From Streptomyces sp. WMMC940 (GTDB lineage: Bacteria > Actinomycetota > Actinomycetes > Streptomycetales > Streptomycetaceae), in NCBI RefSeq assembly GCF_027460265.1, contig NZ_JAPZBC010000001.1, positions 4,533,501-4,597,500 on the forward strand: a stretch of DNA of 64,000 bases. The letters are read 5' to 3'. Position numbers and translations under genes: made by a program. This document shows positions 7,716-16,758 of the stretch, piece after piece. The notes below the pieces were generated by a model, which saw nothing but the letters and a program-made list of their open reading frames with translations, did not search any database and had not been told where the DNA came from. Within the stretch, counting starts at the first letter, position 1. Each line of letters opens with the position of its first letter.

Positions 7716-8090
7716 TCAGACCTCCAGTTCGGCCTCGATCTTGCGCAGCTGGTGGCGGGCCATCGCCAGGTTGGCGCGCTGGTTGTCCAGGGCCAGGTAC
7801 AGGAACAGCCCGTTGCCGCCGCGTGCCTTGAGCAGCCGGATCAGGTGGTACTGCCCGCCCAGGGTGATGAGGATGTCCTCGATCTCGTCCTGGAGGCCCA
7901 GCATCTCCATCGCGCGCAGCTTCGCCCGCACCACGTCGGTGTTGCCCGCGGCCGCGACGTTCAGGTCGAGGTGCTTGCCGCCGCCGAGGGTGCCCAGGGC
8001 CATGCCGCTGGTGTAGTCGACGAGGGCGACGCCGACCGCACCCTCGATCACGGTCATCGCTTCCTTGAGGGTCGTCTCGGTGTTCGCCAT
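7716..8090 (-). CDS. Roadblock/LC7 (MglB-like) protein 1
   Basis: 124 residues, a single roadblock domain. The sequence GAVGVALVDYTSGMALG is the typical beta-strand core, followed by a helical middle and a C-terminal helix LDNQRANLAMARHQLRKIEA. Roadblock proteins of this type dimerise and often act on Ras-like GTPases, as MglB does. The ATG has AAGGAG about 9 nt upstream; in-frame codons further upstream are low-complexity. It is the last gene of a four-gene reverse cluster but is separated from the next gene by 161 bp containing an 8-nt tandem repeat, so it may have its own promoter. No GTPase is present nearby. Confidence 0.85.
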   Translation of the reverse strand: MANTETTLKEAMTVIEGAVGVALVDYTSGMALGTLGGGKHLDLNVAAAGNTDVVRAKLRAMEMLGLQDEIEDILITLGGQYHLIRLLKARGGNGLFLYLALDNQRANLAMARHQLRKIEAELEV

Positions 8091-8142
8091 GGTGGTGCCT
8101 CTCCTTGTTGGGGAACTGTTCGGTTCGATTGGTGTGTTGTTG

Positions 8143-8170
8143 TGTCGGGCTGTCGGGCTGTCGGGCTGTC
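8143..8170. repeat. 8-nt tandem repeat TGTCGGGC, 3.5 copies
   Basis: TGTCGGGC occurs at 8143-8150, 8151-8158 and 8159-8166 with a partial fourth copy, in the leader between roadblock genes 1 and 2. Its copy number could vary by slippage. Confidence 0.7.
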
Positions 8171-8251
8171 CGCGGCTCCGGGGGGTGCCGGACTGCGCGA
8201 GGCGGCGGCAGGCCTCCGGCCGGGGACGCACGGTCGTCGCCGCCGGCTGGT

Positions 8252-8635
8252 TCAGGGGCGTTCGAGTGCTCCGTTCACGAGTTCGCCGATGCGCGCCCCG
8301 GCCCTGCGGGCCTCGAGGTGCAACCGGCCGACGTTGACCCGGGGTTCGGCGGTCACGGTGAGCACGGCGGCGGTGCCCGCCGCGTACGTCGCGACATAAC
8401 CGCTCTCGCCCCGGACGAGCAGTTCACGGAAGCGGCCCTGGCCGGTCGCCTCGGTGAGCCGCACGGCCACGCCGAGTGCCGCGGCGGTCAGCGCGGCGAT
8501 GGTCTCCGCCTCCGCGTCCGGTGTGTCCCTGGCCAGCACAAGGCCGTCCACGCTGGCCGCGAGGGCGCCGGTGAGCTGCGGTAACCGGGTCCTCAACCGA
8601 TGCAGTTCGTCGAGGACCCCGGTGCTCGCGGTCAT
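8252..8635 (-). CDS. Roadblock/LC7 protein 2 (contains TTA codon)
   Basis: 127 residues, roadblock fold with LAASVDGLVLARDTPD in the core and a helical C-terminus (ARRAGARIGELVNGAL). The ATG at 8635 is chosen because AGGAG stands exactly 7 nt upstream; a GTG overlapping the upstream gene's stop (8677) is the alternative. Codon 18 is TTA (8582-8584 on the reverse strand), the rare Leu codon read by the bldA tRNA, so translation is probably restricted to later growth or development. It is co-transcribed with the two upstream genes and probably forms a complex with the other roadblock proteins. Confidence 0.8.
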   Translation of the reverse strand: MTASTGVLDELHRLRTRLPQLTGALAASVDGLVLARDTPDAEAETIAALTAAALGVAVRLTEATGQGRFRELLVRGESGYVATYAAGTAAVLTVTAEPRVNVGRLHLEARRAGARIGELVNGALERP

Positions 8636-8673
8636 CAGCTGTCTCCTCTCGGCGCGCTGCCTCATCGCGCGCA

Positions 8674-9435
8674 TCACAGCGTTGCCTCCAGGGCGTCACG
8701 GAGCCGGCGGAGCAGGGCGATGTCCGGATCCGCGGACACCTCCATCACGCGCGCGACATCGAGTGGCGGGTCGGGCGCCATGGCGCTCGGTCGCGGGGTC
8801 TCGACGAGCCCGGCTGCGGCCAGCCGGCGTACGTCGATGAGGGTGTGGAACGCGGGACGGCCCAGGGCCCGGGCGATGTCGGCGGGAGTGCGCACCCCGT
8901 CGGCAAGGTCGAGGACGGCGCGCTGCCGCGGGGCGGCCCGGATCGGGACGGGCCGGGAGGAGGGCACCACGGGGGCGGTGTCCGTCTCCGGATGCGCCCA
9001 GAGACGGTCCAGCAGGGCCCGGCGCCGCAGGGTCTCGCGCTCGACCGCCTCGGCGGCCACGGGCCGTACCGGGCCTATCCAGTGGGCCACGCCGTAGCGG
9101 AAGCGAGTGGGGCCGCTGCTCGGTGCGAGGGCGAAGAACGCCGCGTCGTAGAGCGCACCGAGATGGCAGATCTCCAGCTCTCCGCCGGACACCAGGCCGC
9201 TGTCGACGAGGTACCGGCCCACCGCGCCGCTCGCCCCGGCCTCGCGGAGGGCCTCCGTCCAGCCCTCGGCGCGCAGCCGTCCGGTCGCGGCGAGCAGTAC
9301 GTCGATCCCCGGAGCGGCGGGGCTCTCGGCGTGGACGACGCGGCCCTCGACGAGATAGAGCGTTCCCCGGTCCCGTAAGAGGGCGCCGGTGGCCCGCTCG
9401 GAGGCGAGCCGCAGCAGCATCGGGGAGACGGTCAC
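8674..9435 (-). CDS. DUF4388/PATAN-like protein (contains TTA codon)
   Basis: 253 residues. The N-terminal ~110 residues (SERATGALLRDRGTLYLVEG, then VVHAESPAAPG) resemble the DUF4388/PATAN module found in bacterial signalling proteins; the C-terminal half has a possible winged-helix-like segment (VLDLADGVRTPADIARALG). The GTG start overlaps the upstream gene's TGA as GTGA, so translation is coupled. Codon 20 is TTA (9376-9378), a second bldA-type codon in this operon. The role is likely as a partner of the roadblock proteins. The domain call is moderate. Confidence 0.7.
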   Translation of the reverse strand: MTVSPMLLRLASERATGALLRDRGTLYLVEGRVVHAESPAAPGIDVLLAATGRLRAEGWTEALREAGASGAVGRYLVDSGLVSGGELEICHLGALYDAAFFALAPSSGPTRFRYGVAHWIGPVRPVAAEAVERETLRRRALLDRLWAHPETDTAPVVPSSRPVPIRAAPRQRAVLDLADGVRTPADIARALGRPAFHTLIDVRRLAAAGLVETPRPSAMAPDPPLDVARVMEVSADPDIALLRRLRDALEATL

Positions 9436-9842
9436 TCCAGCACCAGCCGCTCGGTCAGGTCGCGCATTCTGAGCCGGGCGAGGGCGAGGTTGCCGTCCGC
9501 GCGGTCGAGCCAGAGATGGAGCAGGACGCTGCTGTCGAAGCTCGTCTCGACGAAGCGCAGAACGTGATAACACGTACGGGTGGTGACGACGAGATCCTCC
9601 ACCGGAGGGTTCTTGCCGTGGTGCGCGTCCGGGCCTTCTGCGGCCCCCACGGGGGTGAAGGTGGGATGCTCCGCCGCCATGCGCGCCAGTTCCGCGGTCT
9701 CGGCCGCCGCCGTCTCGTGGTCGTTCCCGGCCGCGTCCCCAACCGTGCCGAGGGCGAGTCCGCTGGTCCAGTCGACGAGGGCGGCACCGCGGACTCCGGG
9801 CAGCCGCATGGCGTGGAGCAGACACTCGTCGATCCCGGGCAC
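9432..9842 (-). CDS. Roadblock/LC7 (MglB-like) protein 3
   Basis: 136 residues with a roadblock core RGAALVDWTSGLALGTVG and the C-terminal helix DGNLALARLRMRDLTERL, very like protein 1. The GTG at 9842 has GGAGG 11 nt upstream and places the first helix (PGIDECLLHAMRLPG) correctly; a GTG at 9863 without a ribosome site is the alternative. It is the first gene of the operon and overlaps the DUF4388-like gene by GTGA. Confidence 0.78.
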   Translation of the reverse strand: MPGIDECLLHAMRLPGVRGAALVDWTSGLALGTVGDAAGNDHETAAAETAELARMAAEHPTFTPVGAAEGPDAHHGKNPPVEDLVVTTRTCYHVLRFVETSFDSSVLLHLWLDRADGNLALARLRMRDLTERLVLE

Positions 9843-10240
9843 GCGGAAATCCCCCTCCAGCACGTGTGCGTACGGCTCGGACGTATGTCCGTAGCCGTAA
9901 GGTTACGCACCGCAGTGGCGGCAGGTGGAAGTTCTGGCATTTTCCATCGGAACATGCGGGCGGTCCGCTAAGGTCCGCCCGCCCGACGCGGTCCGGGTCG
10001 GCCCTGGCGCGGCCCGACGCCGCCCTGAGCGGACGCCCCTGCCGTCGCCGGGCCACGCCGGGACCCGGTCCTCGCCGCGGCCGGGGCGCGGGGCCCGGCC
10101 GACGGTGTCACGGGCCCGCGAAGCCCGTCGCCCGTGCGCCGCGGAGCCCCGGGCCCGTCCGGTCCCGGCCCCGCTGGTCCCGTCCGTCGGGTCCCGGCCC
10201 CGCTGGTCCCGGCTTGTCCGGTCCCGGTCCGCCCGGTTCC
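9843..10240. other. Gene-free stretch: roadblock operon promoter region and GC repeat
   Basis: Two short inverted repeats lie just upstream of the roadblock operon: CGGAC-GTAT-GTCCG (9878-9891) and CGTAA-GG-TTACG (9896-9907), both candidate regulator sites. Beyond about 9970 the sequence is low-complexity GC, with a 22-bp direct repeat starting GGTCCCGGCCCCGCTGG at 10161 and 10190. No gene is supported. Confidence 0.5.
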
Positions 10241-10256
10241 GGTCCCGGCCGGGACC
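10241..10256. terminator. 16-bp perfect palindrome abutting permease stop
   Basis: GGTCCCGG followed by CCGGGACC lies directly against the permease stop codon (10257-10259). It is likely a hairpin at the transcript end for the reverse-strand gene; there is no T-run. Confidence 0.4.
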
Positions 10257-11633
10257 TCAGTCCGCGGAGCCCCAGGCCGCCGTCTCCTCGTGCCGCAGCC
10301 TCATCCACAGCTTGTTCACGCCCCACAGCACGATGCCGATGGCGACCAGCACACCGGCCCGGATGTACACGTCCGAACCGCGCTCCGAGAGCGGGCTGGC
10401 CAGGATGACGGAGGTGATCGCACCCAGCACCGGAAGGACCGTCGGGGTACGGAAGTGGGCGAGTTCGACGCGGTCCCTGCGCAGCACCAGCACCGCCACG
10501 TTGACCACCGCGAAGACGCACAGCAGCAGGAACGCCGTGGTGTCGCCGAGTCCTTCGATCTCACCGGTCGAGACGAGGCCGATGGCGAGCAGGGTGACGA
10601 AGACGATGCCGGTGATGGGGGTGCGGCGGTGGGGGAGCACCCGGGCCATGCCGCGCGGCAGCACCTTCTCGTTGGCGAGGCCGTAGCAGAGCCGCGAGGC
10701 CATCATGATGTTGATCAGCGCGGAGTTGGTGACCGCGAAGAGCGCGATGGCCGCGAAAAGCTTGGGCGGGAAGGCGACCCCGCCGGCCTTCACCACCTCC
10801 AGCAGCGGGCCGTCGGACTCCGCGAGGACCCGGTAGTCCACGAGCAGCGACGACACCAGCGCCACGAGGACGTAGATCGTGCCGGTCACCCCGACACCGA
10901 TGAAGATGGCGCGGGGGAACGTGCGGACCGGGTCCTTCGTCTCCTCCGCCATGTTGACGGAGTCCTCGAAACCGACGAAGGCGAAGAACCCCAGTGCCGT
11001 GGCGCCCAGCACGCTCGTCAGCAGGGCGTAGCCGGTGCCGCTCGAGTGGAACTCGCCCAGCCGGGACGGCTCCCCGCCGCCGCTCAGCACGGCCCACGCA
11101 CCGATTCCCAGGACCACGGCCAGACCGGACAGTTCGACCAGCGTCAGCACCATGTTCGTCTTCACCGACTCCGCGACACCCCGCAGGGCGATCGCGGCGA
11201 GACCGAGGATGAAGGCGATCGCGATCGCGGTCGGCGGGATCGCGTCGGTGAACTCCTGGAAGTAGTCACCGCTGAACGCGCGGGCGGCGGCGCTCGCCGA
11301 CGACAGGCCCGAGCACATGACCATGAAGGCGATGATGAAGGTCAGGAAGGGGAGCCGGAACGCCTTCTGGGTGTAGAGCGCGGCCCCCGCCGCCTTCGGG
11401 TACTTGCCCACGAGTTCGACGTACGACGCCGCCGTCAGCAGGGCCACGACGAAGCCGATCAGGAACGGCAGCCACAGCGCCCCGCCGATCTTCCCCGCGA
11501 CCTTGCCGGTCGTGGCGTAGATGCCGGTGCCGAGGATGTCGCCGATGACGAAGAGGATCATCAGCTTCGGGCCGATGGCGCGTTTCAGCGCCCCCTCGTG
11601 CTCCTGCGGTCCCGTGGACGTGGATGTGGCCAT
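10257..11633 (-). CDS. APC-superfamily amino-acid permease
   Basis: 458 residues with about twelve hydrophobic helices, an integral membrane amino-acid/cation or proton symporter. Diagnostic features are the first-helix motif IGDILGTGIYATTGKVAG (unwound GxG substrate site), GFEDSVNMAEETKDP in the loop after helix 6, and a short cytosolic N-terminus rich in Thr/Ser. Substrate unknown; APC members of this type import basic or aromatic amino acids or polyamines. The ATG at 11633 follows GAGAGG by 4 nt. It is transcribed in the same direction as the SRPBCC gene upstream (148 bp gap) but probably independently. Confidence 0.88.
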   Translation of the reverse strand: MATSTSTGPQEHEGALKRAIGPKLMILFVIGDILGTGIYATTGKVAGKIGGALWLPFLIGFVVALLTAASYVELVGKYPKAAGAALYTQKAFRLPFLTFIIAFMVMCSGLSSASAAARAFSGDYFQEFTDAIPPTAIAIAFILGLAAIALRGVAESVKTNMVLTLVELSGLAVVLGIGAWAVLSGGGEPSRLGEFHSSGTGYALLTSVLGATALGFFAFVGFEDSVNMAEETKDPVRTFPRAIFIGVGVTGTIYVLVALVSSLLVDYRVLAESDGPLLEVVKAGGVAFPPKLFAAIALFAVTNSALINIMMASRLCYGLANEKVLPRGMARVLPHRRTPITGIVFVTLLAIGLVSTGEIEGLGDTTAFLLLCVFAVVNVAVLVLRRDRVELAHFRTPTVLPVLGAITSVILASPLSERGSDVYIRAGVLVAIGIVLWGVNKLWMRLRHEETAAWGSAD

Positions 11634-11781
11634 GGATCCTCTCCCGTTCCCGTTGCCGGCTGGGAAAGTCTCTGCCCGACCACCGGTCCATGATGCCCGC
11701 GGCACGCCGGGTCGTTGGGCCGTCCGGGGCGCGGGGTGCCGGGTACGGGTTTCGGGCCGGGACGGGGCCGCGCACCCGGCG

Positions 11782-12246
11782 TCAGTCGCCGCGCGCCTCC
11801 ACCGCGGCCGCGACGTCGGCGAGGTCCTTCGCGACGGCCTTGGCCACGGCCCGCTCGCCCAGCGGGCCGAGCACCTTGGCGAGCAGCCCCGCGACGCCTC
11901 CGGGCGTGCTGCCGGAGAACGTCATCCGGACCGTCGTCGTCTCCGGGCCGTCGGGGCGCAGCGCGAATTCCGACACGTAGTGCGTGCCGTGGCTGTCGGC
12001 CTCGACGACGAAGCGCTCGGTCGGCTCACTGGCCGTCACCCACATCTCCTCGGTGGCCTCCTTGCCGAACATCCGCCGGGTCTCGCGCCAGCGGGTGCCG
12101 ACACCGAAGGGGCCCTCCGTGAGCTTCTCGATGCGTTCCACGCCGCTGAGCACCCGCTGGGAGCCCTCGACGTCGGTCAGCGCGTCCCAGACGCGGTCCA
12201 CGGGCGCGGCGATGCGCCGCTCGACGACGACACTTCTGCTTGTCAT
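11782..12246 (-). CDS. SRPBCC (START-like) domain protein
   Basis: 154 residues. The START/Bet v1-like fold is suggested by RRIAAPVDRVWDALTDVEG at the N-terminus, alternating strands and a long C-terminal helix (LLAKVLGPLGERAVAKAVAKDLADVAAAVE). These proteins bind hydrophobic ligands or act as polyketide aromatase/cyclase-like or stress proteins; nothing here narrows it. Cytosolic. It lies 36 bp downstream of the decarboxylase gene on the same strand, so the two are probably co-transcribed. Confidence 0.82.
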   Translation of the reverse strand: MTSRSVVVERRIAAPVDRVWDALTDVEGSQRVLSGVERIEKLTEGPFGVGTRWRETRRMFGKEATEEMWVTASEPTERFVVEADSHGTHYVSEFALRPDGPETTTVRMTFSGSTPGGVAGLLAKVLGPLGERAVAKAVAKDLADVAAAVEARGD

Positions 12247-12282
12247 GGCTTCATGGAACCACCGGGGTACGACAGTCGCCCG

Positions 12283-13608
12283 CTACAGCAGTGCGTCCGG
12301 GCTGTCCCCGCCCGACTCGGCCACTATCTGCCGGACCGTCTGCGGCGCCCGTACGGTCGAGAACCGGACCCCGCCAGGATCCGCGTGGAAGCCGTGCACG
12401 CCCGGTCGGGCGAGGCTGTTGTAGGCGTAGTGGCTGCTGAAGTAGTACGCCCCGGTGTCCAGCGCGGCGACCACGTCACCCGGCTCCAGCAGGGGCAGCT
12501 CCCGCGCCTCCGCCAGCAGGTCGCCCGCGAAGCAGGCCGGCCCCGCGACGTCCTGGACCACGGCGGCACCGGCCTTCGGCGCGCCCTCGGCGTCGTACGC
12601 GGCGATCCGCAGCGGCCACGAGGCCGGGTCGTACACGGTGCGGGTGGCGACCTGGACACCCGCGTGGGTGACGGCGATGGGCCGGGCGCCGGTGGTCTTG
12701 GTGTACTCGACGCGGGTGAGGACCGTGCCGTGCTTGGCGAGCAGTGACCGGCCGAACTCGGTGACCAGCCCGTAGCGCCCGTCGAACAGTCCGGGGACCG
12801 CGATCCGCAGCGCACGGGCGTAGTCGGAGAAGGTCGGAGTCTCCTCGTCGGTGGCGAAGTTGACCGGCAGACCGCCGCCGATGTCGACGGTGTCGATCTG
12901 CTGACGGCCGGCGGCCGCGTTGATCTCCTCGGCCAGCTCGTACACGGCCCGGACGCCCTGGGTCATGAGCTCCAGCCCCAGTCCCTGCGAGCCCGAGTGG
13001 GTGTGCAGGCGCGTCAGCCAGGGCCGGTCGAGGTAGGCGCGTACGACGAGCTCGCGGGTGCCCTCGTCGCGGAGGGCGACGCCGAACTTCGAGGTCGCGG
13101 TGGCCGTGGACAGCGCCCCGATCGCGCCGGCGCCGATCTGCGCGTTGACGCGCAGCCCGAGCTGCGAGCCCCCGGAGCCGGACCCGGAGCGGATCAGGTC
13201 GTCGATGCGGTCGAGCTCCTGGAGGTTGTCGGCGTTGACGGCGATCCCGAGGTCGAGCGCCTCGGCCAGCTCGGCCCGGGTCTTGGCCGGCGAGTCCAGC
13301 ACGATCCGCTCCGGCCGTACCCCGGCGGCGAGCGCCAGCGCGAGCTCGCCCGGGCTCGCGACCTCCGCCCCGACGCCCTCGGAGTCCAGCAGCCGCAGCA
13401 CCGGCACCAGCGGTGCGGCCTTCACGGCGAAGGCGTGGAGGACGGGGGCGTCGGTGATCTCCTCGAAGGCGGCCCGCAGCGCGGCGGCCGAGGCCCTCAC
13501 GCCGGCGATGTCGAGAAGCCCGGCGACGGGGTCGGCCTCCGTGAGCAGGCCCTGCTCCACGGCCGCTCGTACGGCCTGGTCACGACGGTCTGAAGCCTGA
13601 TGCGCCAT
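12283..13608 (-). CDS. Diaminopimelate/ornithine-type decarboxylase (alanine-racemase fold)
   Basis: 441 residues. A type III PLP enzyme: Lys63 in HAFAVKAAPL should carry PLP; HSGSQG, GGGLPVNF and EFGRSL are the PLP-phosphate and substrate motifs; CFAGDLL corresponds to the catalytic Cys region and ALDTGAYYFSSHYAYN to the C-terminal motif. It belongs to the LysA-like group but may not be the housekeeping lysA; the product could be another diamine or amino acid. The ATG follows GGAG with a short 3-nt gap. It is divergent from hutU, with 190 bp between. Confidence 0.82.
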   Translation of the reverse strand: MAHQASDRRDQAVRAAVEQGLLTEADPVAGLLDIAGVRASAAALRAAFEEITDAPVLHAFAVKAAPLVPVLRLLDSEGVGAEVASPGELALALAAGVRPERIVLDSPAKTRAELAEALDLGIAVNADNLQELDRIDDLIRSGSGSGGSQLGLRVNAQIGAGAIGALSTATATSKFGVALRDEGTRELVVRAYLDRPWLTRLHTHSGSQGLGLELMTQGVRAVYELAEEINAAAGRQQIDTVDIGGGLPVNFATDEETPTFSDYARALRIAVPGLFDGRYGLVTEFGRSLLAKHGTVLTRVEYTKTTGARPIAVTHAGVQVATRTVYDPASWPLRIAAYDAEGAPKAGAAVVQDVAGPACFAGDLLAEARELPLLEPGDVVAALDTGAYYFSSHYAYNSLARPGVHGFHADPGGVRFSTVRAPQTVRQIVAESGGDSPDALL

Positions 13609-13732
13609 GGTCTCCAGTCAATCATCCGTGCCGGGGGCGGGGTCCACCCGTACCGAGGGACCGTGCCAGGCTCCCCGCGGCCACGGGTGCCGCGCCCCGC
13701 CCCTGCGTTCCCGCCCTCTTCGCGAGGCCCTG

Positions 13733-13768
13733 TTGACTGGATTTATTCAGGGCGCAAGGATGTGAATA
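13733..13768 (+). promoter_or_regulatory. hutU promoter with inverted repeat
   Basis: TTGACT (13733-13738) and AAGGAT (13756-13761, one base off TAGGAT) are 17 nt apart, a good vegetative promoter. TATTCA (13744-13749) and TGAATA (13763-13768) form an inverted repeat within and just after it, where a repressor could block polymerase. The leader to the hutU ATG would be about 30 nt. Confidence 0.6.
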
Positions 13769-13798
13769 GTCGAATCAACGCCGCGAGGAGGCATCGGC

Positions 13799-15463
13799 AT
13801 GTCTGGACCCCGCCCCGTACGGGCACCGCGTGGTACGGAACTGAGCGCCCTTGGGTGGCAGCAGGAAGCCGCGCTGCGCATGCTCCAGAACAACCTCGAC
13901 CCGGAGGTCGCCGAGCACCCCGACAAGCTCGTCGTCTACGGTGGCACCGGCAAGGCCGCCCGCGACTGGCGCTCCTTCGACGCGATGGTCCGCACGCTGA
14001 GGACGCTGAAGCAGGACGAGACGATGCTCGTCCAGTCCGGCCGCCCGGTCGGCGTGATGCAGACCCACGAGTGGGCGCCCCGCGTGCTGATCGCCAACTC
14101 CAACCTCGTCGGCGACTGGGCGAACTGGGAGGAGTTCCGGCGCCTGGAGGCCCTCGGCCTCACCATGTACGGCCAGATGACCGCCGGTTCCTGGATCTAC
14201 ATCGGCACCCAGGGCATCCTCCAGGGCACGTACGAGACCTTCGCGGCCGTGGCGGCCAAGAAGTTCGACGGCACGCTGGCCGGCACGATCACGCTGACCG
14301 CAGGACTCGGCGGCATGGGCGGCGCCCAGCCGCTCGCCGTCACCATGAACGACGGCGTCGCCATCTGCGTCGACTGCGACCCCCGGGCGATCGAGCGCCG
14401 TATCGAGCACCGCTACCTCGACGTGAAGGCCGACAGCCCGGAGCACGCGCTCCGGCTGGCCACCGAGGCCCGTGACGCCCGCCGCCCGCTCTCCATCGGC
14501 GTGCTCGGCAACGCGGCCGAGCTGGTGCCGCAGCTGCTCGCGATGGGCGCGCCGATCGACATCGTCACCGACCAGACCTCCGCGCACGACCCGCTGGCCT
14601 ACCTCCCGGTGGGCGTCGACTTCGACGACATGGCCTCGTACGCGGCGAAGGACCCGGCCGGGTTCACCACCCGCGCCCGCGAGTCCATGGCGCGGCACGT
14701 CGAGGCCATGGTCGGCTTCATGGACGCGGGCGCCGAGGTCTTCGACTACGGCAACTCGATCCGCGGCGAGGCGCGACTGGCGGGCTACGAAAGGTCTTTC
14801 GCGTTCCCCGGCTTTGTGCCCGCCTACATCCGGCCCCTCTTCTGCGAGGGCAAGGGCCCGTTCCGCTGGGCCGCGCTCTCCGGCGACCCCGCCGACATCG
14901 CCAGGACCGACAGGGCGATCCTCGACCTCTTCCCGGAGAACGAGTCCTTGGCCCGCTGGATCAGGATGGCCGGCGAGCGCGTCCACTTCCAGGGCCTTCC
15001 GGCCCGTATCTGCTGGCTCGGCTACGGCGAGCGGGACCGCGCCGGCGAGCGGTTCAACGACATGGTCGCGAGCGGCGAGCTCCGGGCTCCGCTGGCCATC
15101 GGCCGCGACCACCTCGACTGCGGCTCCGTCGCCTCCCCGTACCGCGAGACCGAGGCGATGCTCGACGGCTCGGACGCCATCGCCGACTGGCCGCTGCTGA
15201 ACGCCATGGTCAACGTGGCCTCCGGCGCCTCCTGGGTGTCGATCCACCACGGCGGCGGCGTCGGCATGGGCCGTTCCATCCACGCCGGCCAGGTCACCGT
15301 CGCCGACGGCACCGGGCTCGCCGGCGAGAAGATCCGCCGTGTGCTGACGAACGACCCCGGGATGGGCGTCATCCGGCACGTCGACGCCGGTTACGACATC
15401 GCCGAGTCCGTCTCCCGGGCGAAGGGCGTCCGCGTCCCGATGCGGGAGGGTGATGCCCGGTGA
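13799..15463 (+). CDS. hutU: Urocanate hydratase
   Basis: 554 residues, the normal length. It converts urocanate to imidazolonepropionate with tightly bound NAD as electrophile, the second step of histidine degradation, in the cytosol. Family sequences seen: [11 protein letters not shown] near the N-terminus, [20 protein letters not shown], the glycine-rich [17 protein letters not shown] loop, QTSAHDPL, and near the end [16 protein letters not shown] and [13 protein letters not shown]. The ATG has GAGGAGG 7 nt upstream. It is the first gene of a three-gene operon, overlapping the next gene by GTGA. hutH (histidase) is not in the window. Confidence 0.97.
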   Translation: MSGPRPVRAPRGTELSALGWQQEAALRMLQNNLDPEVAEHPDKLVVYGGTGKAARDWRSFDAMVRTLRTLKQDETMLVQSGRPVGVMQTHEWAPRVLIANSNLVGDWANWEEFRRLEALGLTMYGQMTAGSWIYIGTQGILQGTYETFAAVAAKKFDGTLAGTITLTAGLGGMGGAQPLAVTMNDGVAICVDCDPRAIERRIEHRYLDVKADSPEHALRLATEARDARRPLSIGVLGNAAELVPQLLAMGAPIDIVTDQTSAHDPLAYLPVGVDFDDMASYAAKDPAGFTTRARESMARHVEAMVGFMDAGAEVFDYGNSIRGEARLAGYERSFAFPGFVPAYIRPLFCEGKGPFRWAALSGDPADIARTDRAILDLFPENESLARWIRMAGERVHFQGLPARICWLGYGERDRAGERFNDMVASGELRAPLAIGRDHLDCGSVASPYRETEAMLDGSDAIADWPLLNAMVNVASGASWVSIHHGGGVGMGRSIHAGQVTVADGTGLAGEKIRRVLTNDPGMGVIRHVDAGYDIAESVSRAKGVRVPMREGDAR

Positions 15464-16758
15464 CCGTGCACGACCGGCAGCCGGACGGCCCTCCCGCGGG
15501 CGACCGCTCCCTGGACGCCCCCGCCGGGGGCGGGGCTGCGGCACCGAGGCCCCGCTCGTTCCAGGAGATGTGGGCCGATCTGCGGCACATCGGCCGGGAC
15601 GCGACCAGCGGCGGATACCGCCGGTACGCCTGGACGGGGGCCGACGCCGACTGCCGCGACTGGTTCCGGGAGCAGGCCGAGGCCCGCGGCCTCGCCCACG
15701 AGACCGACCGCAACGGCAACCAGTGGGCCTGGCTGGGCGACCCCACCGCCGGTGACGCCGTCGTCACCGGCTCCCATCTGGACTCCGTGCCCGACGGCGG
15801 TGCCTTCGACGGCCCCCTGGGCGTCGTGTCCTCCTTCGCCGCGCTCGACGAACTCCGCCGCAGGGGTGTGGAGTTCACCCGGCCGTTCGCGATCACCAAC
15901 TTCGGCGACGAGGAGGGCGCCCGCTTCGGCCTGGCCTGCGTAGGCTCCCGTCTCACGGCCGGGCAGCTGACGAAGGAGCAGGCGTACGCGCTGCGCGACT
16001 CCGACGGCGTGAGCCTGCCCGAGGCCATGGAGGCCGCCGGCCACGACCCGGAGGCCATCGGCGCCGACCCCGAACGCCTCGCCCGCATCAGCGCGTTCGT
16101 GGAACTGCACGTCGAGCAGGGCCGCGCCCTGGACGTCTCCGGCGACCCCGTCGGGATCGCCAGCGCCATCTGGCCGCACGGCCGCTGGCGCTTCGACTTC
16201 CGGGGCGAGGCCAACCACGCGGGCACCACCCGCCTCGCCGACCGCCGCGACCCGATGCTGACGTACGCGCAGACCGTCCTCGCCGCCCGGCGCGAGGCCG
16301 AACTCGCCGGTGCCCTCGCCACCTTCGGCAAAATCTCCGTCGAGCCGAACGGCGTCAACGCCATCCCGTCCCTCGTCCGCGGCTGGCTCGACTCGCGCGC
16401 CGCCGACCAGGCCACCCTCGACACGGTCGTCGCCGCGATCGAGCAGGCCGCCAAGGACCGCGCCCAGCGCGACGGCGTCGACCTCGCCGTCGTACGGGAG
16501 TCGTCCACCCCCGTCGTCGAGTTCGGGCACGCGCTGCGCGACGAGATCGGCCGGCTGCTGGGCGGACGGGCCCCGCTGCTCGGGACCGGCGCGGGACACG
16601 ACGCGGGAATCCTCTCCGCGGCCGTGCCGACCGCCATGCTGTTCGTAAGGAACCCGACGGGCGTCTCCCACTCCCCGGCCGAGTACGCCGCGGAGGACGA
16701 CTGCGTCGCCGGGGTCCTCGCACTCGCCGACGTACTGGAGGGCCTCGCGTGCAGGTGA
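15460..16758 (+). CDS. AllC-like M20 amidohydrolase (candidate N-formylglutamate or carbamoyl amidase)
   Basis: 432 residues, M20 peptidase family, close to allantoate amidohydrolase and N-carbamoyl-L-amino-acid hydrolase. Zinc ligands are in [24 protein letters not shown] and ELHVEQG, with a final ligand near [16 protein letters not shown] is also typical. Its GTG overlaps the hutU stop (GTGA), and the next gene, hutF, overlaps its 3' end, so it is embedded in histidine catabolism. HutF yields N-formylglutamate, which normally needs HutG; this enzyme sits where HutG would be, so deformylation of N-formylglutamate is inferred. The N-terminal 30 residues are a variable Pro/Gly/Ala tail. Confidence 0.88.
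   Translation: MTVHDRQPDGPPAGDRSLDAPAGGGAAAPRPRSFQEMWADLRHIGRDATSGGYRRYAWTGADADCRDWFREQAEARGLAHETDRNGNQWAWLGDPTAGDAVVTGSHLDSVPDGGAFDGPLGVVSSFAALDELRRRGVEFTRPFAITNFGDEEGARFGLACVGSRLTAGQLTKEQAYALRDSDGVSLPEAMEAAGHDPEAIGADPERLARISAFVELHVEQGRALDVSGDPVGIASAIWPHGRWRFDFRGEANHAGTTRLADRRDPMLTYAQTVLAARREAELAGALATFGKISVEPNGVNAIPSLVRGWLDSRAADQATLDTVVAAIEQAAKDRAQRDGVDLAVVRESSTPVVEFGHALRDEIGRLLGGRAPLLGTGAGHDAGILSAAVPTAMLFVRNPTGVSHSPAEYAAEDDCVAGVLALADVLEGLACR

Noticed and set aside
12283..13608. Assignment as the housekeeping lysA
   Set aside because: Family motifs are clear but isolated context and diverged motifs do not allow the exact substrate to be fixed.
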